Origin: Alkanindiges sp.
Lineage (GTDB): Bacteria; Pseudomonadota; Gammaproteobacteria; Pseudomonadales; Moraxellaceae
Reading direction: 5' to 3'
Length of the DNA: 8,496 nucleotides
Assembly (NCBI GenBank): GCA_030152125.1
Contig: JASLIR010000129.1
Location: 1 to 8,496, forward strand
The translations under genes and the position numbers were made by a program. Below the pieces are notes generated by a model that was not told where the DNA came from, ran no database searches, and worked only from the letters and a program-made list of their open reading frames with translations. Positions within the stretch are counted from its first letter, which is position 1. Each line of letters begins with the position of its first letter. Shown piece by piece: positions 1-6,301 of this stretch.

Positions 1-284
1 ATGACCCGAACAACTGGCCATTGTTGCGTGAAGCCTTAAAGAGCATGGGACGGGCCGATTTGATTGGTAATGGCAAGCAGCATCTGATTCCAACCTACCA
101 GCCTAAAGGCACGGAAGGTGAGTACCAGAGCGCGCGTAAAAAGAACTCTAGCGTAGCGGGGGATTCGCAAAAGCGTGCTACTGGTAGCAGGCCAAGCAAT
201 ACCCAGCCCAGAAAAGGCCAGATTTTAACCCAGCATACTGGCCTGCCACCGCGTGAGCAGGGGCTGAAAAAGCGCAAAGGCTAA
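1..284 (+). CDS. ygiQ: YgiQ family radical SAM protein, C-terminal end (5' partial)
   Basis: The reading frame is open from the left edge (first full codon at 3) and ends with TAA at 282-284, giving about 93 residues of a protein that in E. coli is roughly 740 residues long. The fragment starts DPNNWPLLREALKSMGRADL and continues with IGNGKQHLIP, a typical conserved C-terminal block of the UPF0313/YgiQ family. It then has a Lys/Ser/Gln-rich variable linker, the conserved LTQHTGLPPR motif, and a basic tail ending KKRKG. The radical SAM CxxxCxxC cluster site and SAM-binding parts lie outside the window. The biochemical role of YgiQ is unknown; radical SAM iron-sulfur chemistry is family knowledge. 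It converges on the coiled-coil gene, with a hairpin terminator between them. Family assignment is firm, function is not. Confidence 0.88.
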   Translation, partial: DPNNWPLLREALKSMGRADLIGNGKQHLIPTYQPKGTEGEYQSARKKNSSVAGDSQKRATGSRPSNTQPRKGQILTQHTGLPPREQGLKKRKG

Positions 285-296
285 GCTATGCAGCCA

Positions 297-327
297 CAAT
301 AAAGCCAGCTTTTAGCTGGCTTTATTG
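297..327. terminator. Strong hairpin terminator between convergent genes
   Basis: A perfect 14-bp inverted repeat pairs 297-310 (CAATAAAGCCAGCT) with 314-327 (AGCTGGCTTTATTG) around a 3-base loop. It starts 13 bp after the YgiQ stop and ends 27 bp before the coiled-coil stop. The outer part of the stem is A/T-rich, so the 3' arm (TTTATTG, then TTT) supplies a U-rich tail on the plus strand, and the opposite arm gives a similar tail on the minus strand. This suggests a bidirectional intrinsic terminator serving both genes. Confidence 0.8.
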
Positions 328-354
328 TTTCTAAAACTATTATTTATGAGTGTG

Positions 355-1008
355 TTATTTACGAGCCAGCAAGCGCTCAATTTCCTGTGTTGCCCATTCT
401 GTCAGTTGCTGTTTCTGCTGTTCAAGTACCAGGTCAATATAAATACTGACATCATCCAGCAATTGCTGACGCAGCTGTGCAGTTTCAGTGGCAGCAGATG
501 CCTGCTGTTCAGCCAGAATCCGTGCATTGGCCTGTGCCTGAGCGGCTTCCGCTTTGGCGGCGGCTCTGGCGCGTGCTTCCGCTTCCTGTTGTGCGGCCAA
601 AGCTTCCGCTTGCTGTTGGGCAAGCAGTGCAGCGGCGGCCTGTTGTGCAGCTAAGGCTTCAGCATGCTGGCGGGCAGCTAATGCTTCGGCTTCCTGCCGT
701 GCGGCTAACGCCTCTGCTTCCTGTTGCGCCGCAAGGGCAGCAGCCTGTTCTGCAGCCAGGCGCTGGCGTTCGGCCAGTTGTTGCTCGGCAGCGATACGTG
801 CCTGTTCGTGCAGGCGAATTTCTTCCAGTGCCTCATCTACCAGCTTCTGCTGCTGCTCATGGCGCACCTGATCAGTCGCCTGCCATTCAGCCAGGTTGGT
901 AACGGGTTCCAGTAATTTACAGATGCTGTTCAGCTCACTAAACACCTGCTGGCGGATAGCCTCGGGTGTTGCATGCCAACGCTTTTGGAAATCACGGCCT
1001 ACTTCCAT
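355..1008 (-). CDS. Ala/Gln/Glu-rich coiled-coil protein of unknown function
   Basis: This 217-residue protein has no signal peptide and no membrane segment, so it is probably cytoplasmic. Residues 1-65 form a non-repetitive head (starts MEVGRDFQKRWHATPEAIRQ, with IC30 and a Trp at 42). Residues 66-170 are almost entirely Ala, Gln, Glu, Arg and Leu and should form a long helix or coiled coil. Residues 91-144 contain six tandem copies of a 9-residue unit like ALAAQQEAE. The tail (residues 175-217) is again helical but more ordinary, ending IERLLARK. The ATG at 1006-1008 is preceded by a good GGAG site with six bases of spacing. It lies 58 bp after holC on the same strand and is probably the last gene of the pepA-holC operon. 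The composition resembles TolA stalks or phasin-like proteins, but such similarity is compositional and I do not assign a function. The strong RBS and conserved-looking head argue that it is a real gene. Confidence 0.8.
   Translation of the reverse strand: MEVGRDFQKRWHATPEAIRQQVFSELNSICKLLEPVTNLAEWQATDQVRHEQQQKLVDEALEEIRLHEQARIAAEQQLAERQRLAAEQAAALAAQQEAEALAARQEAEALAARQHAEALAAQQAAAALLAQQQAEALAAQQEAEARARAAAKAEAAQAQANARILAEQQASAATETAQLRQQLLDDVSIYIDLVLEQQKQQLTEWATQEIERLLARK
577..738 (-). repeat. Six tandem 27-bp coding repeats (9-residue units)
   Basis: Within the coiled-coil gene, six consecutive 27-bp units begin at 577, 604, 631, 658, 685 and 712 on the plus strand. They encode, in protein order, ALAAQQEAE, ALAARQEAE, ALAARQHAE, ALAAQQAAA, ALLAQQQAE and ALAAQQEAE (residues 91-144). 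The DNA units have diverged (for example TTCCGCTTCCTGTTGTGC versus TTCGGCTTCCTGCCGTGC) while the amino-acid pattern is held. This suggests old duplication plus selection on the protein rather than a recent expansion. Confidence 0.85.
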
Positions 1009-1066
1009 TTTTCACTCCGCTGTTTATCGCCTTAGGGTGTTGGCATCTCATCAAATTGACCTCAGC

Positions 1067-1501
1067 CTAAACCTTAAATGTGTCCGGTTCAAGCCCCATG
1101 CTGCGGTATGCCTTAAAGCGCTGGCGGCCGTCTGCCTTAGCCGTTTCGTTATTTTCCACAATTTCCAGTATGCGCTGTATGCCGGGTGCCTGAATGGCCT
1201 GGCTGCTCAGGTTGATGCAAATACCCTGAAACTGTGCTGGTAACTGGTTGCTCAGACAAATGGGACTATTGGGATCATCCATATCATGCGGTACAAAACT
1301 AAGTGGATCGAACTGCCATAACAAGGCATCCAGCGTTTCCAGCTGCTGCCGGTTTTCACACAGGATCAGCACGGGCTGCCGTTCTTTCTGCAAGGTTTTG
1401 CGGCACAGGCGGCAGGCCAGGTCAGCCTGCCGCTGTTGGTTCTGAATCAGATAAAAGCTAACCTGCGTCTTTTGGGTCTGAGTCATGGGGGCCTGAGTCA
1501 T
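1067..1501 (-). CDS. holC: DNA polymerase III subunit chi
   Basis: HolC (chi) pairs with psi (HolD) and links the clamp loader to single-stranded DNA binding protein at the replication fork. The 144-residue product shows the family pattern in order: VSFYLI near the N-terminus (residues 14-19), ACRLCRKTLQ (29-38), LDALLWQFDPLSFVPH (57-72), SPICL (79-83), CINLSS (95-100), RILEIVENN (110-118) and GRQRFKAYRSMGLEP (125-139). Length matches the usual 140-150. It starts 10 bp after the pepA stop on the same strand, the common pepA-holC arrangement. The start is uncertain: ATG at 1499-1501 and a second in-frame ATG at 1484-1486 lie in a duplicated ATGACTCAG sequence, and neither has a clear Shine-Dalgarno site, so translation may be coupled to pepA. 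The stop is TAG at 1067-1069. Confidence 0.93.
   Translation of the reverse strand: MTQAPMTQTQKTQVSFYLIQNQQRQADLACRLCRKTLQKERQPVLILCENRQQLETLDALLWQFDPLSFVPHDMDDPNSPICLSNQLPAQFQGICINLSSQAIQAPGIQRILEIVENNETAKADGRQRFKAYRSMGLEPDTFKV
1478..1501 (-). repeat. Duplicated holC start (9-bp direct repeat, 15-bp period)
   Basis: The plus-strand sequence CTGAGTCAT occurs at 1478-1486 and again at 1493-1501. Read on the minus strand each is ATGACTCAG, so HolC begins MTQAP followed by MTQTQ. A short in-frame duplication has created two candidate start codons 15 bp apart. Confidence 0.75.
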
Positions 1502-1511
1502 TCGGCGTACA

Positions 1512-2969
1512 TTATACCGCGCGCTGACGCAGGAACTGCATCAACAGCGGAACCGGACGTCCGGTGGCGCCTTTGCTGGCTCCGGATAACCAGGCAACGC
1601 CGGCAATATCCAGATGCGCCCAGCGATATTCCTTGGTAAAACGTTGCAGGAAGCAGGCCGCAGTCACTGCACCGGCGGTTGGGCCGCCAATGTTGCCAAT
1701 GTCAGCCACCGGTGAATCCAGCAGTTCCTGATAATCATCAATCACCGGCATGCGCCATACACGGTCATGCAACTGGTTACCGGCATCAATCAGTTCGCTG
1801 GCCAGTTCATTATCCGGGCTGAACAGGCCAGCCAGTACTTTGCCCAGTGCCACCACACAGGCGCCGGTCAGGGTAGCAATGTCCACTACGACTTCCGGGT
1901 CAAAACGCTTGATGTAGGTCAGGGTGTCGCACAGTACCAGACGGCCTTCTGCATCGGTATTTAAAATTTCAACGGTCTGACCGCTCATGGTGGTCACTAC
2001 ATCACCGGGACGGGTGGCACGGCCGGAAGGCATGTTCTCGGCACAGGCAATGGCACCCACTACCTTAATAGGCAGCTTGGCAATGCACAGGGACTGGATG
2101 ACACCCAGTACAGAGGCTGCACCACACATGTCAAATTTCATTTCGTCCATGGCAGCAGCGGGCTTTAAGGAAATACCGCCAGTGTCAAACGTCACGCCCT
2201 TGCCCACCAGCACCACGGGTTTGCTGTTGTCAGACTTGCCGTTGTACTCAATGGTTACTAAACGGCCCGGACGTTCCGACCCTTTGCTGACTGCCAGAAA
2301 TGAGTGCATGCCCAGTTCGGCCATGGCCGCTTCGTCCAGTACGGTTACCGTGAGTAAATCGGGGTATTTTTCCGCCAGTGCCAGTGCTTGGTCTGCCATG
2401 TATTCCGGATAGCACACATTGCCCGGCTGGTTGCCCAGTTTGCGCGCCAGTGACTGGCCACGGTGTACGGCCTGGGTAAAGGCAATGCGGCCGGACAGGG
2501 CAGCAACCTGTGTGGTATGCAGGGTAACGCCGCTCAGGGTGATTTCCGATTTTTTGGATTTATAGTCTTCAAAGCGATAGGCGGCATTGGCCAGTGCCAG
2601 TGCAAAGGGTTCAATGCGGCTGTCCGGCAGCACGTCAATGGACACAACAGCGTGTTCTGCACGGGTAGATAATGCTTTATAAATGGCTGTGGCCAGGGTT
2701 TGTGCCTGTCCGCTGCTCAGGTTGACAATATCACCTGCACCCACCAGTAGCACCTGTTCAAAGTTGGCATCATTGACCTGATAAATAGGCAGGGTTTCAC
2801 CCAGCTTGCCTTTAAATTTGGCGCGATTAATATGGGTAGCCAGCAATTGCTGTAAATCTTCCGGCAGTTGATTATTGGTATCAGCCAGTGCATTTTGATC
2901 CAGAATCAGCACTAATACGTCTTTGGCGCTTTGTGCAGGTGACAAATTGTCTTGTAATTGCAGTTTCAT
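1512..2969 (-). CDS. pepA: Leucyl aminopeptidase (M17 family, dimanganese/dizinc)
   Basis: This cytosolic hexameric metallo-aminopeptidase removes N-terminal residues, favouring leucine; in E. coli the homologue also binds DNA in XerCD site resolution and in carAB regulation. The 485-residue product (E. coli about 503) has the variable N-terminal domain (to about residue 160), the RKLGNQPGNVCYPEYMAD linker (176-193), and the catalytic domain with VGKGVTFDTGGISLKP (255-270), MKFDMCGAASVLG (277-289) and the M17 signature NTDAEGRL (337-344). By homology the metal ligands are K257, D262, D280, D339 and E341, and the catalytic pair is K269 and R343; all are present. The end GATGRPVPLLMQFL is typical. 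The ATG at 2967-2969 has AAGG seven bases upstream. The gene is divergent from lptF and leads the pepA-holC-coiled-coil set. Whether the DNA-binding role is kept cannot be judged here. Confidence 0.97.
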   Translation of the reverse strand: MKLQLQDNLSPAQSAKDVLVLILDQNALADTNNQLPEDLQQLLATHINRAKFKGKLGETLPIYQVNDANFEQVLLVGAGDIVNLSSGQAQTLATAIYKALSTRAEHAVVSIDVLPDSRIEPFALALANAAYRFEDYKSKKSEITLSGVTLHTTQVAALSGRIAFTQAVHRGQSLARKLGNQPGNVCYPEYMADQALALAEKYPDLLTVTVLDEAAMAELGMHSFLAVSKGSERPGRLVTIEYNGKSDNSKPVVLVGKGVTFDTGGISLKPAAAMDEMKFDMCGAASVLGVIQSLCIAKLPIKVVGAIACAENMPSGRATRPGDVVTTMSGQTVEILNTDAEGRLVLCDTLTYIKRFDPEVVVDIATLTGACVVALGKVLAGLFSPDNELASELIDAGNQLHDRVWRMPVIDDYQELLDSPVADIGNIGGPTAGAVTAACFLQRFTKEYRWAHLDIAGVAWLSGASKGATGRPVPLLMQFLRQRAV

Positions 2970-3131
2970 GTAACAACCTTGAGTCGAAGTTGTGAAGCAG
3001 TATCCCCATTAAAGCATTGTCCTGCTAGACTTGGGTAGCCCTTTCTGGGTAAGCAAATTGCTATTTTTTTTGCCAACCATTCAGGTAAACTCTATATCGT
3101 TGGCTTCAGCTCAAAAAGTGGACGCATTCTT
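2970..3131. promoter_or_regulatory. Divergent pepA / lptF promoter region
   Basis: This 162-bp gap must carry promoters in both directions. For lptF, a plausible sigma-70 pair is TTGCCA (3070-3075) and TATATC (3093-3098) with 17 bp between; the -35 is good, but the -10 lacks the usual final T. A run of eight T residues (3064-3071) overlaps the -35 and may act as curved or UP-like DNA. For pepA, minus-strand AT-rich hexamers such as TTTAAT and GATACT lie 35-50 bp upstream of the ATG, but none has a convincing -35 partner. Promoter positions are inferred by eye only. Confidence 0.4.
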
Positions 3132-4253
3132 TTGATTCTACGTCGTTATTTAGTTCGCCAAGTGGTTTCTACCAGTCTGGTTGTCAGTAGTTTGCTTACA
3201 CTCATCATTATGGGTGGGCAACTGGTCAAGTTTTTTGGCCGTGCAGCAGAAGGGCGGATGGACGCCAGCATTCTCTTTTCCATTGTCGCGCTGCGCTTTC
3301 CGGATTTTATTTCCCTCATTTTGCCGCTGGGCTTTTTCATCGGCCTGATGCTGGTATTTGGCCGCCTGTATGTAGACCATGAAATGGCGGTGCTGAATAG
3401 TAGTGGTGTGAGCCGTGATACGCTGGGGATTATGCTGGTTCCCCTGACCCTGGTAATGCTGATACTGGAGGCCTCATTCCTGATCGGCATTGCACCATGG
3501 TGTAACCGCAAATATGATGAAGTATTAACCTCCCAGGCGGTGAAAGCCGGTTTTGACCTGATTAAGCCACGGGAGTTTGTCTCCAAGGAAGGGTTTGCCC
3601 TGTATGCCGGCTCCCTGTCGGAAGACAAGCGACGGCTGGAAGACATTTTTTATTATCAGGCATCCAAACAGCCTGATAAGCCGGACCGGATGATTATTGC
3701 GCAGAGTGGTGCGCAGGTGAATCAGGCCGAAGGTGAAGGCAACGGTGAAGATAAAGGCAGTATGGTGGACCTGCGGCAGGGCCGGCAATATGAAATTTTT
3801 CCATCCAAGCCGGAATATACCCATGCGGAATTTGACACCTTGCAGGCCCGGCTGGAGCCACAGCAAAAAGAAGGAGTGGGGCGTCAGCGCATAGAGTCCA
3901 TGGGTATGGCTACCCTGGCTAAACGGCTGGATAACCCGGAAGCACTGGCAGAATGGGGCTGGCGTCTGACCGGGCCATTTGCCATGGTGCTGGCGCTGAT
4001 TCTGGCGTTGCCCTTATCGCAGGTGAACCCGCGGCAGGGGCGTTATATTCGCCTGTTTCCAGCCATCATGATTTTTGCCAGCCTGATTGTGGCGGTGATG
4101 GCGGTTAAAACCCGTGTTGGCAAGGGCGACCTTGGGGCATGGGCTTACCCGGTAGTGATGATTGTTTATTTGATAGTTGGTTTATTTTTGTCGCGTAGAC
4201 AGCGCCTGTCACCACAGGCTGCCAAGCGTATTAAAGAGGCAGCCAAAGCATGA
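3132..4253 (+). CDS. lptF: LPS export ABC transporter permease LptF
   Basis: LptF and LptG form the inner-membrane heterodimer that, driven by LptB, extracts LPS and passes it through LptC to the periplasmic bridge. The 373-residue product has three N-terminal membrane segments (about 13-34, 47-77, 97-120), a periplasmic beta-jellyroll region (about 121-270) and three C-terminal segments (about 276-296, 306-325, 336-353). Family motifs include LILPLGFFIGLMLVFGRLY (62-80), HEMAVLNSSGVS (83-94) and ALPLSQVNPRQGRY (292-305). The start is TTG at 3132-3134: it gives the expected (M)ILRRYLVRQ N-terminus, no ATG or GTG start fits the family N-terminus nearby, and a weak GGA lies nine bases upstream. 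The stop overlaps the lptG ATG by 4 bp (ATGA). Identity is firm; the precise start is likely but not proven. Confidence 0.95.
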   Translation: MILRRYLVRQVVSTSLVVSSLLTLIIMGGQLVKFFGRAAEGRMDASILFSIVALRFPDFISLILPLGFFIGLMLVFGRLYVDHEMAVLNSSGVSRDTLGIMLVPLTLVMLILEASFLIGIAPWCNRKYDEVLTSQAVKAGFDLIKPREFVSKEGFALYAGSLSEDKRRLEDIFYYQASKQPDKPDRMIIAQSGAQVNQAEGEGNGEDKGSMVDLRQGRQYEIFPSKPEYTHAEFDTLQARLEPQQKEGVGRQRIESMGMATLAKRLDNPEALAEWGWRLTGPFAMVLALILALPLSQVNPRQGRYIRLFPAIMIFASLIVAVMAVKTRVGKGDLGAWAYPVVMIVYLIVGLFLSRRQRLSPQAAKRIKEAAKA

Positions 4254-5320
4254 TGGCTTTTAATCTGTTAGCACGCCATGTGACCCGGGTAACCGGGCTG
4301 GCCATGCTGGGCGCAGCCTTCCTGCTGGTATTCCTGTTTGCCCTGTTTAGCTACCTGGCCGAGCTGGGTGAGCTAAAAGGTTCCTACGGGGCATGGCAGG
4401 CCCTGCAATATGTGTTGTGGCAAAGCCCGGCTTTTTTGTACCAGTTACTGCCCATTGCCGGCTTAACCGGTGCCTTGCTGGGCTTGGGGTCGCTGGCTTC
4501 CAGCAGTGAGCTGGTGGTGATGCGTGCGGCAGGTATAAGCCTGTGGCGTATTGTGCGCTGGTCGTTGCGTCCGGCATTGTTGCTCATTGTCTTGTCGTTT
4601 GTGCTGAGTGAGTGGGTGGTTCCCTATACCAACCAGCAGGCTACCTTAGTACGCCAGCAGGCGGGCAAGTCGGCCATTGGCAAGGTGGAAGGTTACTGGA
4701 CGCGTGAAGGCGAGCGCTACATTTATATCGGTTATGCCGATACCCTGGGACAACTGCGTAATATCCGCATGATTGACCTGGATCAGCACAAGCGCCTGCA
4801 GCAAATTACCTATGCAGAAACCGGTATATTTCAGCAGAACCAGCAGTGGCAGTTAAAGCAGGTCAAGCAGATGCTGATTCAGCCGGATGGTAGCGCCAAA
4901 ACCACGCTGTCACCGGAAATACTGGTCAAACTGGCCTTGCAGCCGCGCTTTGTGCGTATTGTGACGGTGGACCCGGAAGATTTATCGCCCACGCAACTGG
5001 TGGAGTATATGGGGTATCTGGCCAATAGCTCGCAGGTGCCAAAAGCCTATTCGCTGGCCTTCTGGCAAAAAATGGTATCCCCGTTCGCACTGATTTCGCT
5101 GGTGGTGATTGCCTGCTCCTTTATTTTTGGGCCATTGCGCCAGCAGTCGGTTGGTTTCCGGCTGGTGATTGCGCTGTTTGTTGGCCTGGGTTTTTATTAC
5201 CTGCAAAAATTTCTGGGTTATGCTAGCTTGGTGTACGACCCCTCACCGCTATGGTTTGTGTTATCCCCCATAGTTGCCTGTTTTGTGGTGGGCATGTATT
5301 TGTTGCAACGTGTTAAATAA
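4250..5320 (+). CDS. lptG: LPS export ABC transporter permease LptG
   Basis: This is the partner of LptF in the LptB2FG complex. The 356-residue product has membrane segments near 15-37, 57-80 and 107-125, a periplasmic beta-rich domain (about 126-270), and C-terminal segments near 275-295, 301-320 and 334-352. Recognisable blocks are LLPIAGLTGALLGLGSLASS (66-85) followed by SELVVMRAAGIS, GYWTREGERYIYIG (148-161) and the C-terminal SPFALISLVVIACSFIFGPL (277-296). The start at 4250 forms an ATGA overlap with lptF, with GAGG about ten bases upstream; a second ATG follows directly at 4253, so the true N-terminus may be one residue shorter. No terminator follows the TAA at 5318-5320, and the next gene begins 36 bp later, so readthrough is possible. 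Confidence 0.96.
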   Translation: MMAFNLLARHVTRVTGLAMLGAAFLLVFLFALFSYLAELGELKGSYGAWQALQYVLWQSPAFLYQLLPIAGLTGALLGLGSLASSSELVVMRAAGISLWRIVRWSLRPALLLIVLSFVLSEWVVPYTNQQATLVRQQAGKSAIGKVEGYWTREGERYIYIGYADTLGQLRNIRMIDLDQHKRLQQITYAETGIFQQNQQWQLKQVKQMLIQPDGSAKTTLSPEILVKLALQPRFVRIVTVDPEDLSPTQLVEYMGYLANSSQVPKAYSLAFWQKMVSPFALISLVVIACSFIFGPLRQQSVGFRLVIALFVGLGFYYLQKFLGYASLVYDPSPLWFVLSPIVACFVVGMYLLQRVK

Positions 5321-5328
5321 AAATCTTG

Positions 5329-5334
5329 TAAAAT
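5329..5334 (+). promoter_or_regulatory. Possible -10 element (TAAAAT) before the DUF6502 gene
   Basis: TAAAAT is one mismatch from the -10 consensus and lies just after the lptG stop. The only -35-like hexamer, TTGCAA at 5303-5308, is 20 bp away, longer than the preferred 16-18 bp, so any promoter here would be weak or activator-dependent. Confidence 0.3.
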
Positions 5335-5352
5335 ACCATCTTAAGGATGGTA
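5334..5352. promoter_or_regulatory. 19-bp palindrome, candidate operator or RBS hairpin
   Basis: TACCATCTTAAGGATGGTA is symmetric about 5343, with a single T/G mispair beside the centre. Its 7-base arms (5334-5340 and 5346-5352) are exactly complementary. It begins at the last base of the possible -10 hexamer, would cover the transcription start, and contains the AAGGA ribosome binding site (5343-5347) of the gene starting at 5357. No T-run follows, so it is not an intrinsic terminator. As DNA it could be a repressor site; in a transcript reading through from lptG it could fold and mask the RBS. Confidence 0.5.
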
Positions 5353-5356
5353 ATAA

Positions 5357-6301
5357 GTGTTTGCAGACACATACAAGTACAACAAAACACCCCGTGAAAT
5401 CACTGGACGGTTTTCCAGGTGTGCTGAACCCGATGAGCTTATGATGAAGAAATCTGTTTCTGATGATGCTGCCTCAGTGTTGGATCATGGTTTAACCATG
5501 ATCGAGCCGCTGGTGGCATGGCTGGTTCATTCCGGGGTGGGCTATACCGAATTTTCAGCGGCATTAAAAACAGTATTTTTTAAGCAGGCATTACAGGAGC
5601 TGGAAAAGCTGGATGCCAAGCCTACCAACTCGGCCATTAGCCTGCTGGCTGGTTTGCACCGTCAGGATGTTAAGGCGCTTAAAGACAGTTTAAGTCATGA
5701 TGCCGGTTTAACCCAGGCCAAAATCAGCTCGCCAGTGAGTGTGCCTGCCCGTGTGGTGGGGCACTGGATAGCGGATGGCCTGGCTACAGAAATTCCCTTT
5801 AGTGGTGAAATGCCCAGCTTTGAGGCACTGGTGCGCCGGGTGTCCCAGGATTTATATCCACGCGCCATTTTAAATGAATTAAAGCGGCTGGATATTGTGG
5901 ATGAACAGGGCGAGCTGGTGATTTTAAAGCAGCAGGCGTTTATTCCAAAATCGTCTGAACGCGAGGCACAAAGCCTGCTGGTGGCCAATGTGTCGGATCA
6001 TTTGGCCGCTGGTGTGCATAACCTGACCAAGGCAGATGCGCCGCCTTTTGTAGAGCAGGCCATCTATGCCAACGAACTCAGTTTACAATCCGTACAAGCA
6101 TTGACCGAGTTGTCTACGCTATTATGGCAGCAGATTGCAGAACAGATTTTACAGGCGGCAATTAAATATTGTGCCGAGGATGAGGGACAGCAGGATGCTT
6201 TATACCGTTTTCGTTTTGGGGCGTATCAGTTTGCGCAGCAAGAACAGCAGGATACAGGTGGCTTAGTGTCATCCGAGCAACATCCGGAGAATAAGCCGTG
6301 A
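5357..6301 (+). CDS. DUF6502 family protein, possible DNA-binding regulator
   Basis: The 314-residue soluble protein has no signal peptide or membrane segment. Its core (about residues 40-295) reads like the DUF6502 family: LDHGLTMIEPLVAWLVHSGV (42-61), YTEFSAALKTVFFKQALQEL (63-82), the conserved PTNSAISLLAGLHRQDVKAL (89-108), a VPARVVGHWIAD block (129-140), and SFEALVRRVSQDLYPRAILN (154-173) leading to ELKRLDIVDEQGELVIL. The 89-108 segment has a helix-turn-helix look and 154-190 a winged-helix look; both are my reading, and DNA binding is inference. Family function is not known to me. The GTG at 5357-5359 is chosen because AAGGA sits nine bases upstream; ATGs at 5441 and 5444 (M29, M30) are closer to the conserved core and could be the real start, though they lack a good RBS. 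The TGA stop overlaps the GTG of the lipoprotein gene by 4 bp, so the two are translationally coupled. Confidence 0.78.
   Translation: MFADTYKYNKTPREITGRFSRCAEPDELMMKKSVSDDAASVLDHGLTMIEPLVAWLVHSGVGYTEFSAALKTVFFKQALQELEKLDAKPTNSAISLLAGLHRQDVKALKDSLSHDAGLTQAKISSPVSVPARVVGHWIADGLATEIPFSGEMPSFEALVRRVSQDLYPRAILNELKRLDIVDEQGELVILKQQAFIPKSSEREAQSLLVANVSDHLAAGVHNLTKADAPPFVEQAIYANELSLQSVQALTELSTLLWQQIAEQILQAAIKYCAEDEGQQDALYRFRFGAYQFAQQEQQDTGGLVSSEQHPENKP

Noticed and set aside
577..738. Regular 27-bp repeat as a CRISPR array
   Set aside because: The units are contiguous with no spacers, diverged, in frame with a gene, and no cas genes are present.
477..902. Long plus-strand open frames opposite the coiled-coil gene
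   Set aside because: They arise from the repetitive GC-rich Ala/Gln codons of the minus-strand gene; the products are low-complexity Ala/Cys/Ser or Pro/Val/Arg strings without an RBS.
1539..1544. TTGATG (minus strand) as the -35 for the TATAAT before holC
   Set aside because: The spacing would be 22 bp, too long for a sigma-70 promoter, and it lies within conserved pepA codons.
1987..2412. 141-codon plus-strand frame inside pepA
   Set aside because: It lies antisense to the conserved PepA catalytic domain, and its product shows no family pattern.
3146..3646. 166-codon minus-strand frame opposite lptF
   Set aside because: It is antisense to conserved LptF membrane segments and the product is an unstructured Ser/Arg/Thr-rich string.
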